The notes under the pieces: model-generated
Databases searched by the model: none
The model's input: only the letters and a program-made list of their open reading frames with translations
Told to the model about the DNA's origin: nothing
Source of the DNA: Hirudo medicinalis
Taxonomy: Eukaryota > Annelida > Clitellata > Hirudinida > Hirudinidae
Assembly: GCA_011800805.1 (NCBI GenBank)
Contig: MPNW01000504.1
Coordinates: 1-37,937 of the forward strand
Reading direction: 5' to 3'
DNA length: 37,937 nucleotides
Translations under genes and position numbers: made by a program
Shown here: positions 9,718 to 21,727 of the stretch, in pieces
How the letters are laid out: the number at the start of each line of letters is the position of its first letter
Position numbering within the stretch: position 1 is the stretch's first letter

Positions 9718-11699
9718 GTGAGTAATGCAACTGTTTGTTTTAAAATTATGTTTTGAGTGTTATTATAAAGCTGTTTAATTATTTATGTGGAATTGGTTGT
9801 TATTTGTTCGATGGATTAGCACCTTTGTTGTGAAAAGTAATTATTATATAATTACTTTAAAGGTATTAACTACAGGTTTATTGTTATTTAAGTTTACAAT
9901 GACACAATTACGAATGAATTTTTACGAATCAATAATTGGACTTTATTGCATCCTCACCGAGCACGTGTTTACGTGGTTTCTGTTTTATTTTCAACCCGGG
10001 AACGATGAACTAGGAAGATACTTCTGCTTATTTTTAACCTGTTTTAACAAATTACAGAGAAATTTGGATTTAATCTTACATTTAATTATTTTTTTTAAAG
10101 TAAAACTTCAATTTAATTTCATGAATTATTAAATATTGTGAATTAAACCGAAAAAAAAAGTGAAAGAATATTATTAATATATTACATAATAAAATAATTG
10201 CATAATAAAAATATTACATAAAAATCTAATCAAGCATAAGTACCATTTTACAAGCTGTGGTTTTTGTAACATTTCGTTCAAACAATGAAATCCTGATGTA
10301 ATTCGTTCACGAAATTATGAAGAAAACTTGGTTCTGGAATCTGCTTGAATGCCTCTCAACATCGCATAAAAACAAAGCAAGCAATTTCAGACTCCAGAAA
10401 CCACTTAGTGTATAATATACTATATATTATAGTATAATATACATTATACTATTATACTTATAATAATAATTATTTTTATTAATTATTAATATTATTATTA
10501 TTATTATTCTTTAAGTGCGCAGAGGACATAGTCTCTTACCTTATTTGTAACCCGGGAACGATGAACTGGGAATGAGGCGTGACTCTGACTTTACATTTGT
10601 AGAATAGGAAGGGCGTAAGGTCATAATATGGCTTATGGGGTCAGCTGGTGTTAGGTCATTGATCACGTCGTACATTATTAGGTCACTGATTACCTTGCAC
10701 AGTAAAGAGAGATCAATTATTCAAAATTGAACAAATGGAAACTCATTTCGATTAATTGAACACTGCTGTTTTCGAAATAATTGAAATAAGATGTCGGAGC
10801 CGTGTTTACCTCTCATAATCGCTCGAGTTTTCTACTGTAACTTTTCTTCTTTTTTAAACTTTCTGTGTAACTGTTTGTAAAACTTTTGTAAAACTATTTC
10901 CAATGAAACATAAACGGAAATCATAATAAAGACATCTTTCACTCCGGAATCCACTCCAGAATGACGATCCATCATAAATTGACGGATACTCGTTAGGACT
11001 CGGTATCCGAACAAATTCGTGCAATCTCCGAATCTCCCTAAGCTCGGAACGTCCGTGACTTTCTTTTGAAGGCGGAAATGTTGGAGGACATTTTTCATGC
11101 GTTACTCTGAAGTGGACCTGCATTGGAAACAGGTGCATGGAAAAATGACAAGTGAAATGACTGACCATCTCCTTGTCATCTTGAATTGGTCTGCTTTATC
11201 GGTTTTCTCTCCGGCTGTAGACGTTCGTGATGTTAAATTTTTAGAGGATGTAATTACTCTGACATTAATTAAGGATAATAAATGATATTTACTTTTGTTT
11301 TTTGTTCAGGTTTGATAAAATCTGAAAAATTGAGACGAAATTGTGAGCATTTAAATTTGCATTTGATTTACTTGATTTTTCGGTTTATTTTATTATTTGA
11401 TGTTTTGTAATAATTAGTAAATAAGGTGATAAACCGGAAAAAGAATAAAAATCAAACAGAAAGAATATTGAATGTTGATAATTGCAATTGAATGTGATGA
11501 ATGCCTACTTTTAAATTCAATGGAATTAATCACGACTTGAGTTTATAATTGCGATAAAAAAATTAGCAAAAATAATAATAATAATAATAACGTAATAAAA
11601 ATAATAAGCAAGTACAAATGATGAGCGAAGACGGCGCTAAAAAGCAAAGATTTTTTCAACAAGCATTCATCATTCCTATGCCATGCGAAAAATGCGGAC

Positions 11700-11803
11700 A
11701 GGTGGTCATGGTAATGATTGCATGGTAAGTGATGTTAATGATAGGTGATGATAATGATTGCATGATAGGTGATGATAATGATTGCATGATAGGTGATTGC
11801 TAC
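11700..11803 (+). repeat. 26-bp tandem repeat
   Basis: Roughly three to four copies of a unit containing GATAGGTGATGATAATGATT and GCAT. Non-coding, within GPCR intron 1. Confidence 0.8.
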
Positions 11804-12734
11804 CTAACTACGATCACGATTTTTGTTTTTATTTTTATATGGTTAAATGATAAATTAAAATGTACTAATGAATAACCGCATCAAGTACGCAATAAATAAA
11901 AAAATATAATTAATCAAACTACTAACGTCAGTTGCGTGCGTGGATTAGTTGAATTAGGAATGTTTTTTCAAGTTCTTTTCAAACGTTTTTGATCGAACCA
12001 TGAGACAATAAAAGGTCAATAAAACCTCCATTGTTAGTTTCCAGAGTACGGGTTTCTGAAGCTTTTCATTCTGACTCGCATCAATTTCTTTCCACATATT
12101 TATCACAATTGATATTCTTATCAACTCCACATCGTCATCACATTTGATATTCTCATCAACTCCAGAAATTAACTATTGGAACAATTCATCAAAACATGCA
12201 GGCAACATAAATCTCTGCTACAAAAATAACGTTCAAAAGTATTATACTTGCATTAATCCATTCCCACCCCTGCCATTACATCAAACATTTTTTAAATTAA
12301 AAATTGGAAAATAATCCTGAAAGAATTGATGGACAATGAAATAAACTTCATGTTATCTTCCAAGAGAAACTGACGTGGATTATCGATATGCTCAGCTGCT
12401 ACATCTCCTGTTGGGAGAACTTGACGAGAGAATAATTTTTATGAAAAACATTGTTTATGTTAATAAATTTATATATTGAATATATTATTTTTTAGGATTG
12501 CAACAAGTGCACAAGTGTTTACGATAATAAATTTATATTTTGTGTTTATAAGTGCTGTTGGGAGCGCCTCAGTGAGACTTTGGCAGTTATTTTTAAGGGC
12601 AACACGTTTTTTAACATTTTGACTCTTTCGGCTTCACCACCTCAATTCACAAATCTGTTCACGTCTTGCAAAATGTTATTAACCTCTTAAACGTCTACAT
12701 TACTCTTTCAAGAGCCACAGTTTGTTTCCGCAAC

Positions 12735-12825
12735 TTCCATTGTAATCCATTGTAACCCATTGTAACCCATTGTAACCCATTGTAACCCATTGTAACCCAT
12801 TGTAAAACATTGTAAAGCATTGTAG
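12735..12825 (+). repeat. 10-bp minisatellite (CATTGTAACC)n
   Basis: About eight tandem copies of CATTGTAACC, the last two changed to CATTGTAAAA/G. The minus-strand open frame over it (repeated YNGLQWVTMG) is an artefact. Confidence 0.85.
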
Positions 12826-13731
12826 CTTCATTGCACACAAATCTCCGAAGAAGACGTGAAAAAATGGACACCGTTCATCATTTGGCATCCAAGCAAAGCC
12901 ACACTGAGATTGAATCAATATCCCTTTGATTGATGGATGCCTCGTGTGTTTTTGGCAACAACAAATATTCGAATATCTGAATGAATAAGTTGGAGATTTG
13001 TGTGGATTTGTAAGTTAATCCGCTGAAATTCTTATCGTGAATATTCTAATTTAACCAACAATTACTAATAATTGCTTGGAATAATGAATTTATTGCGTTC
13101 AATTTCATAAACAATGAATAAAACTAAAAAATAATTGAATATAACACAACAAACAGTTGCAAGAACTAAAAGAAAGTTTTTCCTTCTTTGAAGAACCTCT
13201 TCTTTTCCCAAGTTGTCCTACGAGACTCTAATTTGAATAAGACAATTTGTTAATGAAGTTCTAACTGTCACCATTTCTGCAAACACCAGATTCACGAAAT
13301 TTCAGTTGTTTTCAGCGTGCTAAACTTGCATTCGTTCAACCAAATCGAGTTCTCTCAGCAGTTCAAGCCTCGCATCTCATCATTGAGAGAACCTACGAGA
13401 AGTTCATCTTCACCTCAAAAAGCGATTCTGATCCTGCTGCTCTTGCCTCGAAACACCCCCGACGAAAGATAATCGCCATTATCCATGTTTTAATTTAAAT
13501 GTATTTAATTTAAATGTATTTAGAATAAATTACTGAATAAAGACAAACAATTTCTTTTAAGAAATTCTTGCACCGGAATCCATGAAATTTGTCTTTGATG
13601 ATGTCCTAGTGCTGAATTAATGAGTTATTTGCGCCCGTATTTTTCATCTGAATTCTTCAAAGGCATCTTAACAAATTCTTGGACTATTTCTTCACATTCC
13701 AATGTGTTTTTCATTGTTGTTGTTATTATTA

Positions 13732-13851
13732 TTATTAATTAAATAAATAATAATAAAAGACAAATTAATATTAATAATAATAATACTATTACTGTTGTTA
13801 TTATTATTATTATTAACATTGTCTTTTATTATTATTATTTATTTATTTAAG
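13732..13851. repeat. AT-rich inverted repeat (hairpin)
   Basis: The left arm at 13740-13763 (TAAATAAATAATAATAAAAG, then ACAA) is the complement of the right arm at 13819-13849 apart from one extra ATT, around a loop of about 55 bases rich in AAT/TTA. It could be a small foldback element or a chance product of simple repeats; the shared AAAGACAA edge favours a true inverted copy. Confidence 0.5.
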
Positions 13852-14003
13852 GCAACCAAATATTTTAAGTGCACTTATATCCATAACAGGATGTGAAGGC
13901 GCTATAGCAATCCTGACCAAATCAACGCAGACACAGAAATCAATTGAATATAATAAAAATAATAAAAAAACAATTATTAGATATTTTTATTGTTGTCATT
14001 ATT

Positions 14004-14023
14004 ATTATTATCATCATTATTAA

Positions 14024-14079
<56 letters not shown>

Positions 14080-14112
14080 CGCTGTTGATGTTATTATTAT
14101 TATTATTATTTT
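14004..14112 (+). repeat. (TTA)n microsatellite
   Basis: A run of about 20 TTA units flanked by shorter interrupted runs. Open frames on both strands (poly-Leu, poly-Asn) are artefacts. Confidence 0.9.
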
Positions 14113-14285
14113 TATTTCTATTTTCGCGACTAAACATTCAAAATCTAACTGTCTTAATAAATGAATCTCAACATAAAATTTTTATAGTCCCCAAACATGG
14201 CTCGGGATCTCCGCGGGACTATGAAAATTTAACTTAACTTAAACTATGCGTGCAGGGTTCATCATAAATCAAAATCAAAAGTAAC

Positions 14286-14438
14286 TCAAAGAATTTTAAA
14301 AAATCTGATTGTCCTCTTATCCTTATGAGCCACTTGTTTGTCAATTCTGATCATTTCCAAGATTTCTTTTTCTATTTTTTGGCCTGTTACTTCTTTCAGG
14401 AGTTTTGACACGTTCCTTTTCTTTTGACATTCCAACAT
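14286..14438 (-). pseudogene. possible retroelement ORF1-like fragment
   Basis: A 50-codon minus-strand frame contains VSKLLKEVTGQKIEKEILEM followed by IRIDKQ and a basic stretch ending RTIRF. The pattern (a helix with LLKE, a hydrophobic ExLEMIR segment, then a basic piece leading to RxIR) resembles the nucleic-acid-binding ORF1-type proteins of some non-LTR elements. Lysine- and glutamate-rich chance frames can look similar. No reverse transcriptase lies nearby. If real, it is a small relic inside GPCR intron 1. Confidence 0.25.
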
Positions 14439-17400
14439 CTTCTGTCAAATTTTAGACTGTGATGTTTTTCTGTCTTCTTTGCCTCTCATTGTTCATTTCT
14501 ATTTTATTATTATTATTATTTATTTTATTATTATTATTATAATTATCTCGTTAATATTGCAAGAAAATCGGGCAAACATTTTCTCATTAATAGTCGAGAT
14601 GATCATTAGACACCAAGTTTAACCAAATTCTTAAATAAGATAAAAGTAGAGTTGCACATTAAACATAATTTTCCTCACATTTTGTGACATCGTTGTGGAT
14701 GTGCACCTACATCTATTGCTTCGTCACAAGTCTTGAAACTTCCTCAGGTAGGTACAACAATAACTCGTTGGTACAGCAATAATTATAAGAAACATTACAT
14801 AATTGCAGAAAGAAACCAAATTAGAAATCCCTTTTTTATATAAAAAAAAAAGCTTTCGCATTGGAACATGTTGATGGTTCGATTAAAAAACACTCAACAA
14901 CACAACACAAGTATCAAAACACTCAGTATTTTATCCTTACTTGATAGTCCAGAGAATTTATCTAAAAGCTAACATTTAATACCTGAAAAGCAATCAAGGG
15001 TAATGCATAAGTAATGTTTTCCTGAGAAGTTCCCAGCGGAAAATTAAAAATAAATTGGGTTGTAAAAAAATTGCTTCCGATAAAATCATGTTTATTAAAG
15101 CCAGAAGCGAAAAATGTTGAACTTATGCATACACGACTGAAGTTATAAATGGCCTCATAAAGAAAACACAAGAAACGATGTTTTCCTGAAAAACTCTTTG
15201 ATGCAAAGATGATTGCCTTGGAGAGATATTACCAAATCACGAATTCAAGAAATCAAGAAAATCAAGAGCAAATCAGGAATTCTGATCACGCAATTATTTA
15301 TAAAACACAACTCAAGAGTCTATTTTTTTTTTTAAGTCCCAGCCTGCAACCAAACTGTGTTCAAAACATTCAAATGATATTTAATAATAATTGTCATCGC
15401 ACAAATAAAACCTTTCTGTCTGACGATGACAGAGACAGGCTTATTGACCGGAAAAATCAATGCGCACAACGCATTGGACATCAGGGATCAATTCAATGAC
15501 GCCTGTAATGCACATCCACAAACAAGTTCCTGTTATAAAACATCACGAGTAGTCCCAACTTTATCTCAGCAGCGCAGGCTGAAAATAATCGAAATAAATT
15601 ACACTTAGTGGACATCGAAAACGAAATTAATCCAAATTTCTACGAGCTTTTAGCAGGTGAATGAACCGCTTTCAATTTCACCAGTAATGGCGGTAATCGT
15701 GTGTTCGAAAATTATCGCTCACTTTCGGATGATGGTGATAATGATTAGGAGTTTGCAAACTTTATAAAATAAACGCTACCACTTACTTTTGTTCATTACC
15801 AGGGTCGACAAGTGATATTTATTGGAGGTCAAACAAAAAGTTGAATAAAAACATCTTAAAGAAAAGTTTTGTTTGGTTTCCCAGACAAGAAGGATCAATA
15901 CTTTTGAAATATTAATTACAGAAACTCATATCAGTCATTGCTCTCCGTTAAGTGGAAAAAATCTTAGACTTCTTTTCCAATTTGGAAGTTGTTTATGTAG
16001 CGCATATTGGCTTGGAGTCAACTGGGAACCATGTTTTGGTTATGCTCGCTCGTGCTTGTAAATATCAACTGCAGGCTTATTTGTGCCGGTTCTGCACGAA
16101 CCAGCGTTCATTCGTTCGTCTGATGCAACTTGCACACACCTGGTAACCTTCTTCACCGAAAATTCTTTGCTATTAATTGAGCAATTTAATATTTAAAAAT
16201 TTTTTAGTGATTAGAATCATTTTAAGATCCAAATACATAAATGCTAATTTCATAGTTGCTTATTTACTTAAAGTAAATACTTTACTTAGCGAAGCAAATA
16301 ATATTTATAAAGATTTGGTTAATTAGGAAATGTGAATAATTATTATATTATTACGAAGGATTATTACATTATAATCTTTAACATTAAAACAGTCTGCATA
16401 GGATTTCAACGACTAATTTACTATATATTTTATATATTTCCTAAAAATTGTTAAAATTTGGCTCCATAACTTTGCAGTAAATCAGCAAGAATTCTTATCT
16501 CTTGAGTCGATTCATGTTTTGTTAATGCAGTTGGAGGAGAGGTTGTTTGGCCTTTTTAAAAATAGTGAACCACACAAACAAGAATTTATCACCCAGGCTG
16601 AGCGTTCCCTTTGACAATTTTATTTTATTTTTATTTCTTGTAAATTCAAGAAAATCAGCTTGATATCAATTAATATTAAAATTAATAATATCAATGATTA
16701 TTAATAATTAATAATCCAAGAGATTTGTAAAAACGTGTCACGAAACAAACAGCAAGGCAACAATTCCAGTCACCAATTCCAGTGTGCAATTGTTGAAAGT
16801 GAAAATCTACAAAAACACGGCATCAAATCAACAAATGGAATGTCAGGCGCCCATCCTGCTGATGCTCTCCATTTATTTATATTTTCTCCACTACTTTATT
16901 ATTGTAAGAGATACAAAAAAAAATGGACGCCTGCATTCATTCAAAGTGCATTCTATTGTTGCACGAGCATCGAATGCACGGAGTGCATTAACTTTATTCG
17001 TGGACGACCTTCCGCCATGAGTGACGTCGTTAAATTTATTGCCACATCGCTTTAGTGGTTTTTCATTGCCCTTGCACTCCAGTGCAGAGGATAGTTTCGC
17101 AATGGCAGGTACTTGTTCGAGGAAAGGTTCTCGAATTCCTTTGTTACTGGCATTTGTGACATTTTAGGCATTTGTGTTTTATTCGTGAGTTATTCATGAT
17201 CTTTTACGACTGCTGTGACTCATCACCTGTTACAATGCCTCACCTGTTAGGCGCAGGTGATTTAACCTGTAAAACAGGCAACTCAGTGCTACTCAAACAA
17301 CAAGCATTGATGTCATTTTTACTGTTAACGTTGTTATAATTACGATTAAAATTACAGATATACTTTATATTATTATTGTTATCATTATTATTATTATTTA

Positions 17401-17761
17401 AAATTAATAATATCATGTTTTTATTATTTCTGAAGACACATTTAGTAGGAAGACACGTGTCTAAGTCTTCAAAACAAGACACGTTAAGCCTGGAACCAAT
17501 TCTCGGTGCGTTACAATTTTCCAAACCCCGTTACAACCTTCCAATTACATCTCAAAATGACTTGTCACTTTCAAGGAAGAGTCACGCAAGACAAAGTAAC
17601 ACTACAATGTCACGTAGCATTGTAATACTTACTTCAAATGTAATTCTGAACTTATTTACTTAAATAGTCATAGGAGAGCTTAAAAATTATACGTATTAAT
17701 TACTTATTATGTATTACTTCTGTTTTTACATATAACTTTAATGATAATAATAATAATGAGT

Positions 17762-17830
17762 TAATTTATATGGCGCCACATGCATGGCATCCGAGGAGTC
17801 TGGACTCCCGAGAGTAACTTGGACTCTTCA
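17762..17830 (-). mobile_element. SINE-A, truncated 3' end
   Basis: Read on the minus strand it carries the family 3' end: a GCATG block, GGCGCCATATAAATTAACTC, and then an ATT-type tail. Upstream of that the sequence (CCAGACTCCTCGG) diverges from the other copies, and the tRNA-like head is absent, so this is a 5'-truncated copy within GPCR intron 1. Confidence 0.55.
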
Positions 17831-18659
17831 GTTCCTTAACTAGAAAGTGAGAATTTATTAACAATTTATTTCCAGACGTAAATAATCTAACAAAATTCTA
17901 TATGATTATTTATTTTGAAACTAATTACATTCAAATGTATAATTTCTGAAAACATTTGCGCTTACCAGAGATCAATGTCAGCGAATGTGAAGTGTTTGCA
18001 CTCGAGGTCTTAATACAAGCAGAAGTTGAGTGCCAAATAAATGTCCCAGGCGGGCAAACATTTATCAATGCTCGGTGCTTTTTGCACATTTATTCATCAA
18101 GTGCGATCCGCAGACGAATTGTTGTTTGTTTTATTTTTTATTTTTTTAAAACGTTCCCATGGAGATGTCATGATGGAATGTGGAAAAGTGTATCTTTCGA
18201 CCTAGTTTTTAGCACAATCCTAAAATCAATTAAAGAATTATAACGTAAGCTGCAGGTTTTTATGAAATAATTATCGAGAAAAGCAAAGCAGTTATTAATT
18301 AAATTACTAAGTTAAATTTAATATCGCAAAATATCATCGATACAGCAAGAGTGGGCTAAAGAAGATTAGAAGCATCATCGATAATCCGATGGTTCCACAA
18401 TTTCAATAATTGATTACAACAATCCACTTCAAAACATTAATTTAACTACTGAAAATGTTCAACTTTGGAGATGTTCTCTAATGTTTGAGGTGAATTCGTT
18501 GAATAAAATTTCTCGAAATTCTCAACAATAACAAAAAATAAAATAAAAATAAAAATAAAGGTCCAAAATAAGAGGTGATGTTTATCACAACCTGAGATTA
18601 ATGGAAATTAAAAACATGATTGGACTTTAATCCTGTCATTGCGGAGATCGTTGTTGCAA

Positions 18660-19000
18660 TTTTTATAATGATAATTATAAAAATAATAATGATAATTATA
18701 AAAATAATAATGATAATTATAAAAATAATAATGATAATTATTAATAATAATAATTGTAATTATTAAAATAATAATGATGATAATAAAAAAATAATGATAN
18801 ATAATAATGGTAATTATAAAAATAATAATGATGATAATAAAATAATAATGATAATTATAAAAATAATAATGATAATTATAAAAATAATAATGATAATTAT
18901 AAAAATAATAATGATAATTATAAAAATAATAATGATAGTTATAAAAATAATAATGATAATTATAAAAATAATAATGATAATTATAAAAATAAATGATTAT
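18660..19000 (+). repeat. 21-bp minisatellite, AT-only
   Basis: About 15 copies of a 21-base unit close to ATAATTATAAAAATAATAAT plus G, with one ambiguous base at 18800. Because 21 is divisible by three it yields a fake IIMIIIK-repeat protein. Confidence 0.9.
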
Positions 19001-19714
19001 TAATTGATTATGTAATGATAATTTTAAAAATAAATGATAATTAATTGATATTTTAATATTTATTAAAAAAGAAATAATATTATAATATTTATTTATTTTA
19101 AAAAATTAATGCTAATTAATTGATATTATAATGATAATTATAAAAATTAAGTTGAAAAACAATTTAAAACACTTCAACCATCTCTACTGCAGTACATTTT
19201 TTATCTGAACCAATTCGAAGGCATGGTTTGAAACTCTGAAGCCCTCAGAGTCAATGATTGGCAGTTAATTAGAAAACTTTCCACTGCAAATCCACATCAC
19301 ACGAAATTAAATATTTGTAACTTAATTATTTGTTAGTTTATTTATTCATTATTTATTACAACCTGTTAACTTGAATTATTATGGAATTATTCACTAAATT
19401 ACTTACAATCTATGGAACTCCTGACAATTCACGCGACTGCAACCTTTGAAACATGTACGAAGCATGTTGCACAAAAATTAAATTGAATTAGTTCATCATT
19501 TTCGAAAGCTAAAAGTTCAAAAAACATTTAATTACAAATCTGAAAGTCAATGTCGAGTTTTTCGAATATAAAAGTATTTCCGAATATCAAATAATATGCT
19601 TTCTATTTCGAGCAGATCACCGTCTTTCAAAAAAGACAAAATGTTCTCTGAAACTGTCAACTCTGACTTTAAAAAACTGAACAAAGAAGTTTATTCGTTT
19701 AAACTTAAATCCAA

Positions 19715-19862
19715 ACAAATCAATTATCTATTACCAATTATCATTTATTAATAATCAATAATCAATTATTAATTATTAATTACCATTATTTATTGCATTA
19801 ATTGCAATTACCAATTATCAATTACCGATTATCGATTATAAATTACCAATTATCAATTACCC
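19715..19862 (+). repeat. degenerate CAATTATCAATTAC repeat
   Basis: A series of imperfect AATTACCAATTATC units within GPCR intron 1, about 260 bp before exon 2. Non-coding. Confidence 0.7.
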
Positions 19863-20116
19863 CCATTTAATTGCAGTGAGTCACCATTTTAATTTGATTG
19901 CATAAACAAACTTTAACTAAAATCATAAAATTATTTTAAGGTTATTTGGTTACATTTTTAAAAATTATATCAAGAAATAATAATTACTGAAGATATTAGA
20001 GGTTCAAAGTATCTTCTGAAAAACGTCCTCTTAATCTGCTATTATAATTCGTGTATAACACCTACATTTTATTTGTTACTGCAGGTATATAACCTGAAAT
20101 TCACTTACCATTGCAG

Positions 20117-20769
20117 GTATCTACCTTCTTCATACTGGTGCTCGCCATCGTCGACTTCAGCACCTGTCTGGTTCTCATTCCGTGCACACTCTTCATCGAA
20201 TACCATGACTTTCGCATCTCACAGGACTTTCTCTGCAAGAGCTACATGATGCTCAACGGAGGCATGATCCATTTCTCAGCCCTTATCATGGTGGCAATTG
20301 CTCTGGAGAGATACTTTAGCATCTGCCATCCTTTCCTCAGAGTGCTGACGCTGAGAAGAGCCAAATATGTCCTCATAGGTCTGGCCTCAGCTGCCACAGG
20401 TCTCGGAGTTTGCATTGCCCTAACGTTTGGGGTGACAATTGATGATTACAACCCACAAGGTTCAATGGATTATGCCAACATTAGTGAATACAGTATTAAT
20501 AGCACCATCTCTTCAGAAGATTCGACAGGACATTTTGGAAACTATGGACTGGTCAGTGTAAGTTACTCGGGGTTGGATGTCACAGCCCTTGACAACAAAT
20601 CAGATTTCAAGAAAGGTCATGACCTTGAATACAACTGTCAGGCTTACGATCAGATACTGAGCCACGATTTTCAAATCCATTTCCAGAGGCTCAGCAACAT
20701 CCTCTACGTGGTTTATCTGGCCATCGTCATCATTCTTTATGCTCTCATATACCGATCTGTCATGATCAG
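20117..20769 (+). CDS. Class A GPCR, exon 2 of 3 (TM2 to TM5)
   Basis: The acceptor is TTGCAG|GTATCT in phase 0. The exon encodes TM2 with the conserved Asp (LAIVDF), Cys of TM3 (FLCKSYMM), TM3 ending ALERYFSICHPF (an ERY form of the DRY motif), TM4, a long second extracellular loop with three N-glycosylation sequons (NIS, NST, NKS) and the partner Cys (YNCQAY), and TM5 ending LYALIYRSVMI. Together with exons 1 and 3 this gives 466 aa and seven helices. TM4 lacks the usual Trp, and the TM5 Pro position is Tyr. The general style (ERYFSICHP, long glycosylated loop) suggests a peptide or orphan receptor, but I cannot name the subfamily. The donor is ATCAG|GTAAAG in phase 2. Confidence 0.93.
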
Positions 20770-20918
20770 GTAAAGAAGAAGTCGACGACGACGACGATGA
20801 CGATAGTGATGATGATGATGATGATGGCGACGATGATGATGAAACATACTGATGATGGTAATAATCGAGCAATTCTTTTATATTTAGTGTAAGCATATCT
20901 TCTTCGTTTCTGTACCAG
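20770..20918 (+). other. GPCR intron 2 (149 bp, phase 2)
   Basis: It runs from GTAAAG to TGTACCAG and interrupts the third intracellular loop. It is mostly a GAC/GAT-rich trinucleotide tract (20780-20845) followed by a short pyrimidine tract. Poly-Ser minus-strand frames here are artefacts. Confidence 0.9.
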
Positions 20919-21510
20919 GAGAGCCAGAAGACAGAAACAAAAGAGCGCCTGTCTCATTCAAGTGAGGCAAGCGCAGGAAAAAGCAAAATTGGCAGAAAGG
21001 ATGAACGCCATAAATCTTCAGGGAATGCAGCCAGCCAAGGAGAGAACCTTCAAAACTACATCGTCAGACAACAACACCAATAACACCAACGCTAACAATA
21101 CCAGCCTTGAAAACATTGAAACCAACATCGGCGGCACAACAGTTCTTATGACACTCAAACTCGAAGAGGAAGTCGACCAACAACAACAACAACAACAACA
21201 ACAGCAGCAACATCAACAACAACAAAAGTTCCATCAAAGCAAAAGACAGCGTCAGAAGAACAAGAAGCAGATGGTTGACGGCACGATGTTGGCAAACATG
21301 AAAACAGCAGCCATGCTGTTCGTCGTCACAGTGATCTTCTTTGTGACCTTCACACCAGCTTTCCTAACGACCATCGGCCTCATTTCCTTCAAGGCCTACC
21401 TCTTCTATCTCTACTTCGCTAATAACGTGGCTAACCCGATAATATATTCTTTCATGAACAGAAATTTCAGGACCGACCTGAAGAAACTCCTTTGCAATAA
21501 GGTCGATTGA
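20919..21510 (+). CDS. Class A GPCR, exon 3 of 3 (loop 3, TM6, TM7, tail)
   Basis: It continues in phase 2 from exon 2 (the Arg codon is split). The third intracellular loop is long and basic, with an NNTNNTNANN stretch and a polyglutamine run encoded by CAA repeats (about 21178-21226). TM6 reads VIFFVTFTPAFL, so the CWxP motif is TFTP. TM7 ends in NPIIYSF, the NPxxY motif, followed by helix 8 (NRNFRTDLKKLLC) with a likely palmitoylated Cys. The stop leaves only VD after CNK. Those last codons overlap a weak donor, AAG|GTCGAT at 21501, and a strong acceptor lies at 22921, so the real C-terminus may be encoded by a further exon. Confidence 0.92.
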
Positions 21511-21727
21511 TACCGGGTCAATACATGTTCTGCTTTCTTTGAAACTTTTACAAAATGATTTAATTTTACGATGTTGTTAGAAATTAATGACTACTGCTTA
21601 TTCAGATTTAACCTTAGCCGAGTGGTATATGCATTGGTTTGAGGCAAATAAGATATAAGGGAATTAATATTGCTTAGTATTTGTAAAAGGATCAATCAAT
21701 TATGAGCCATTCATTCAGACCACTTTA
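21511..21727 (+). other. probable GPCR 3' UTR or intron
   Basis: No coding signal. No clear AATAAA polyadenylation signal was found close after the stop, which weakly supports the idea that this is intron rather than 3' UTR. Confidence 0.4.

Larger units (their letters stand above)
9718..20116 (+). other. GPCR intron 1 (10.4 kb, phase 0)
   Basis: It starts GTGAGT and ends TTGCAG. It holds AT-rich DNA, microsatellites and minisatellites (listed separately), a truncated SINE-A copy at 17762-17830, a possible retroelement ORF1 scrap at 14286-14438, and a moderately GC-rich double-open stretch at 13316-13498. I found no complete gene nested in it. The intron separates TM1 from the rest of the receptor, a long distance for an invertebrate intron and probably the result of repeat growth. 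Confidence 0.85.

Noticed and set aside
15205..15240. A peptide IALERYYQI resembling the GPCR's IALERYFSI
   Set aside because: The DNA similarity is limited to about 20 of 30 bases and no other transmembrane segment accompanies it; likely chance.
15655..15712. Possible SINE-A head (GTAATGGCGGTAATCG, GTGTTCGAAAA)
   Set aside because: A few short blocks match but the A box and the 3' module are absent; too weak to call.
18794..19003. IIMIIIK-repeat open frame
   Set aside because: Artefact of the 21-bp AT-only minisatellite.
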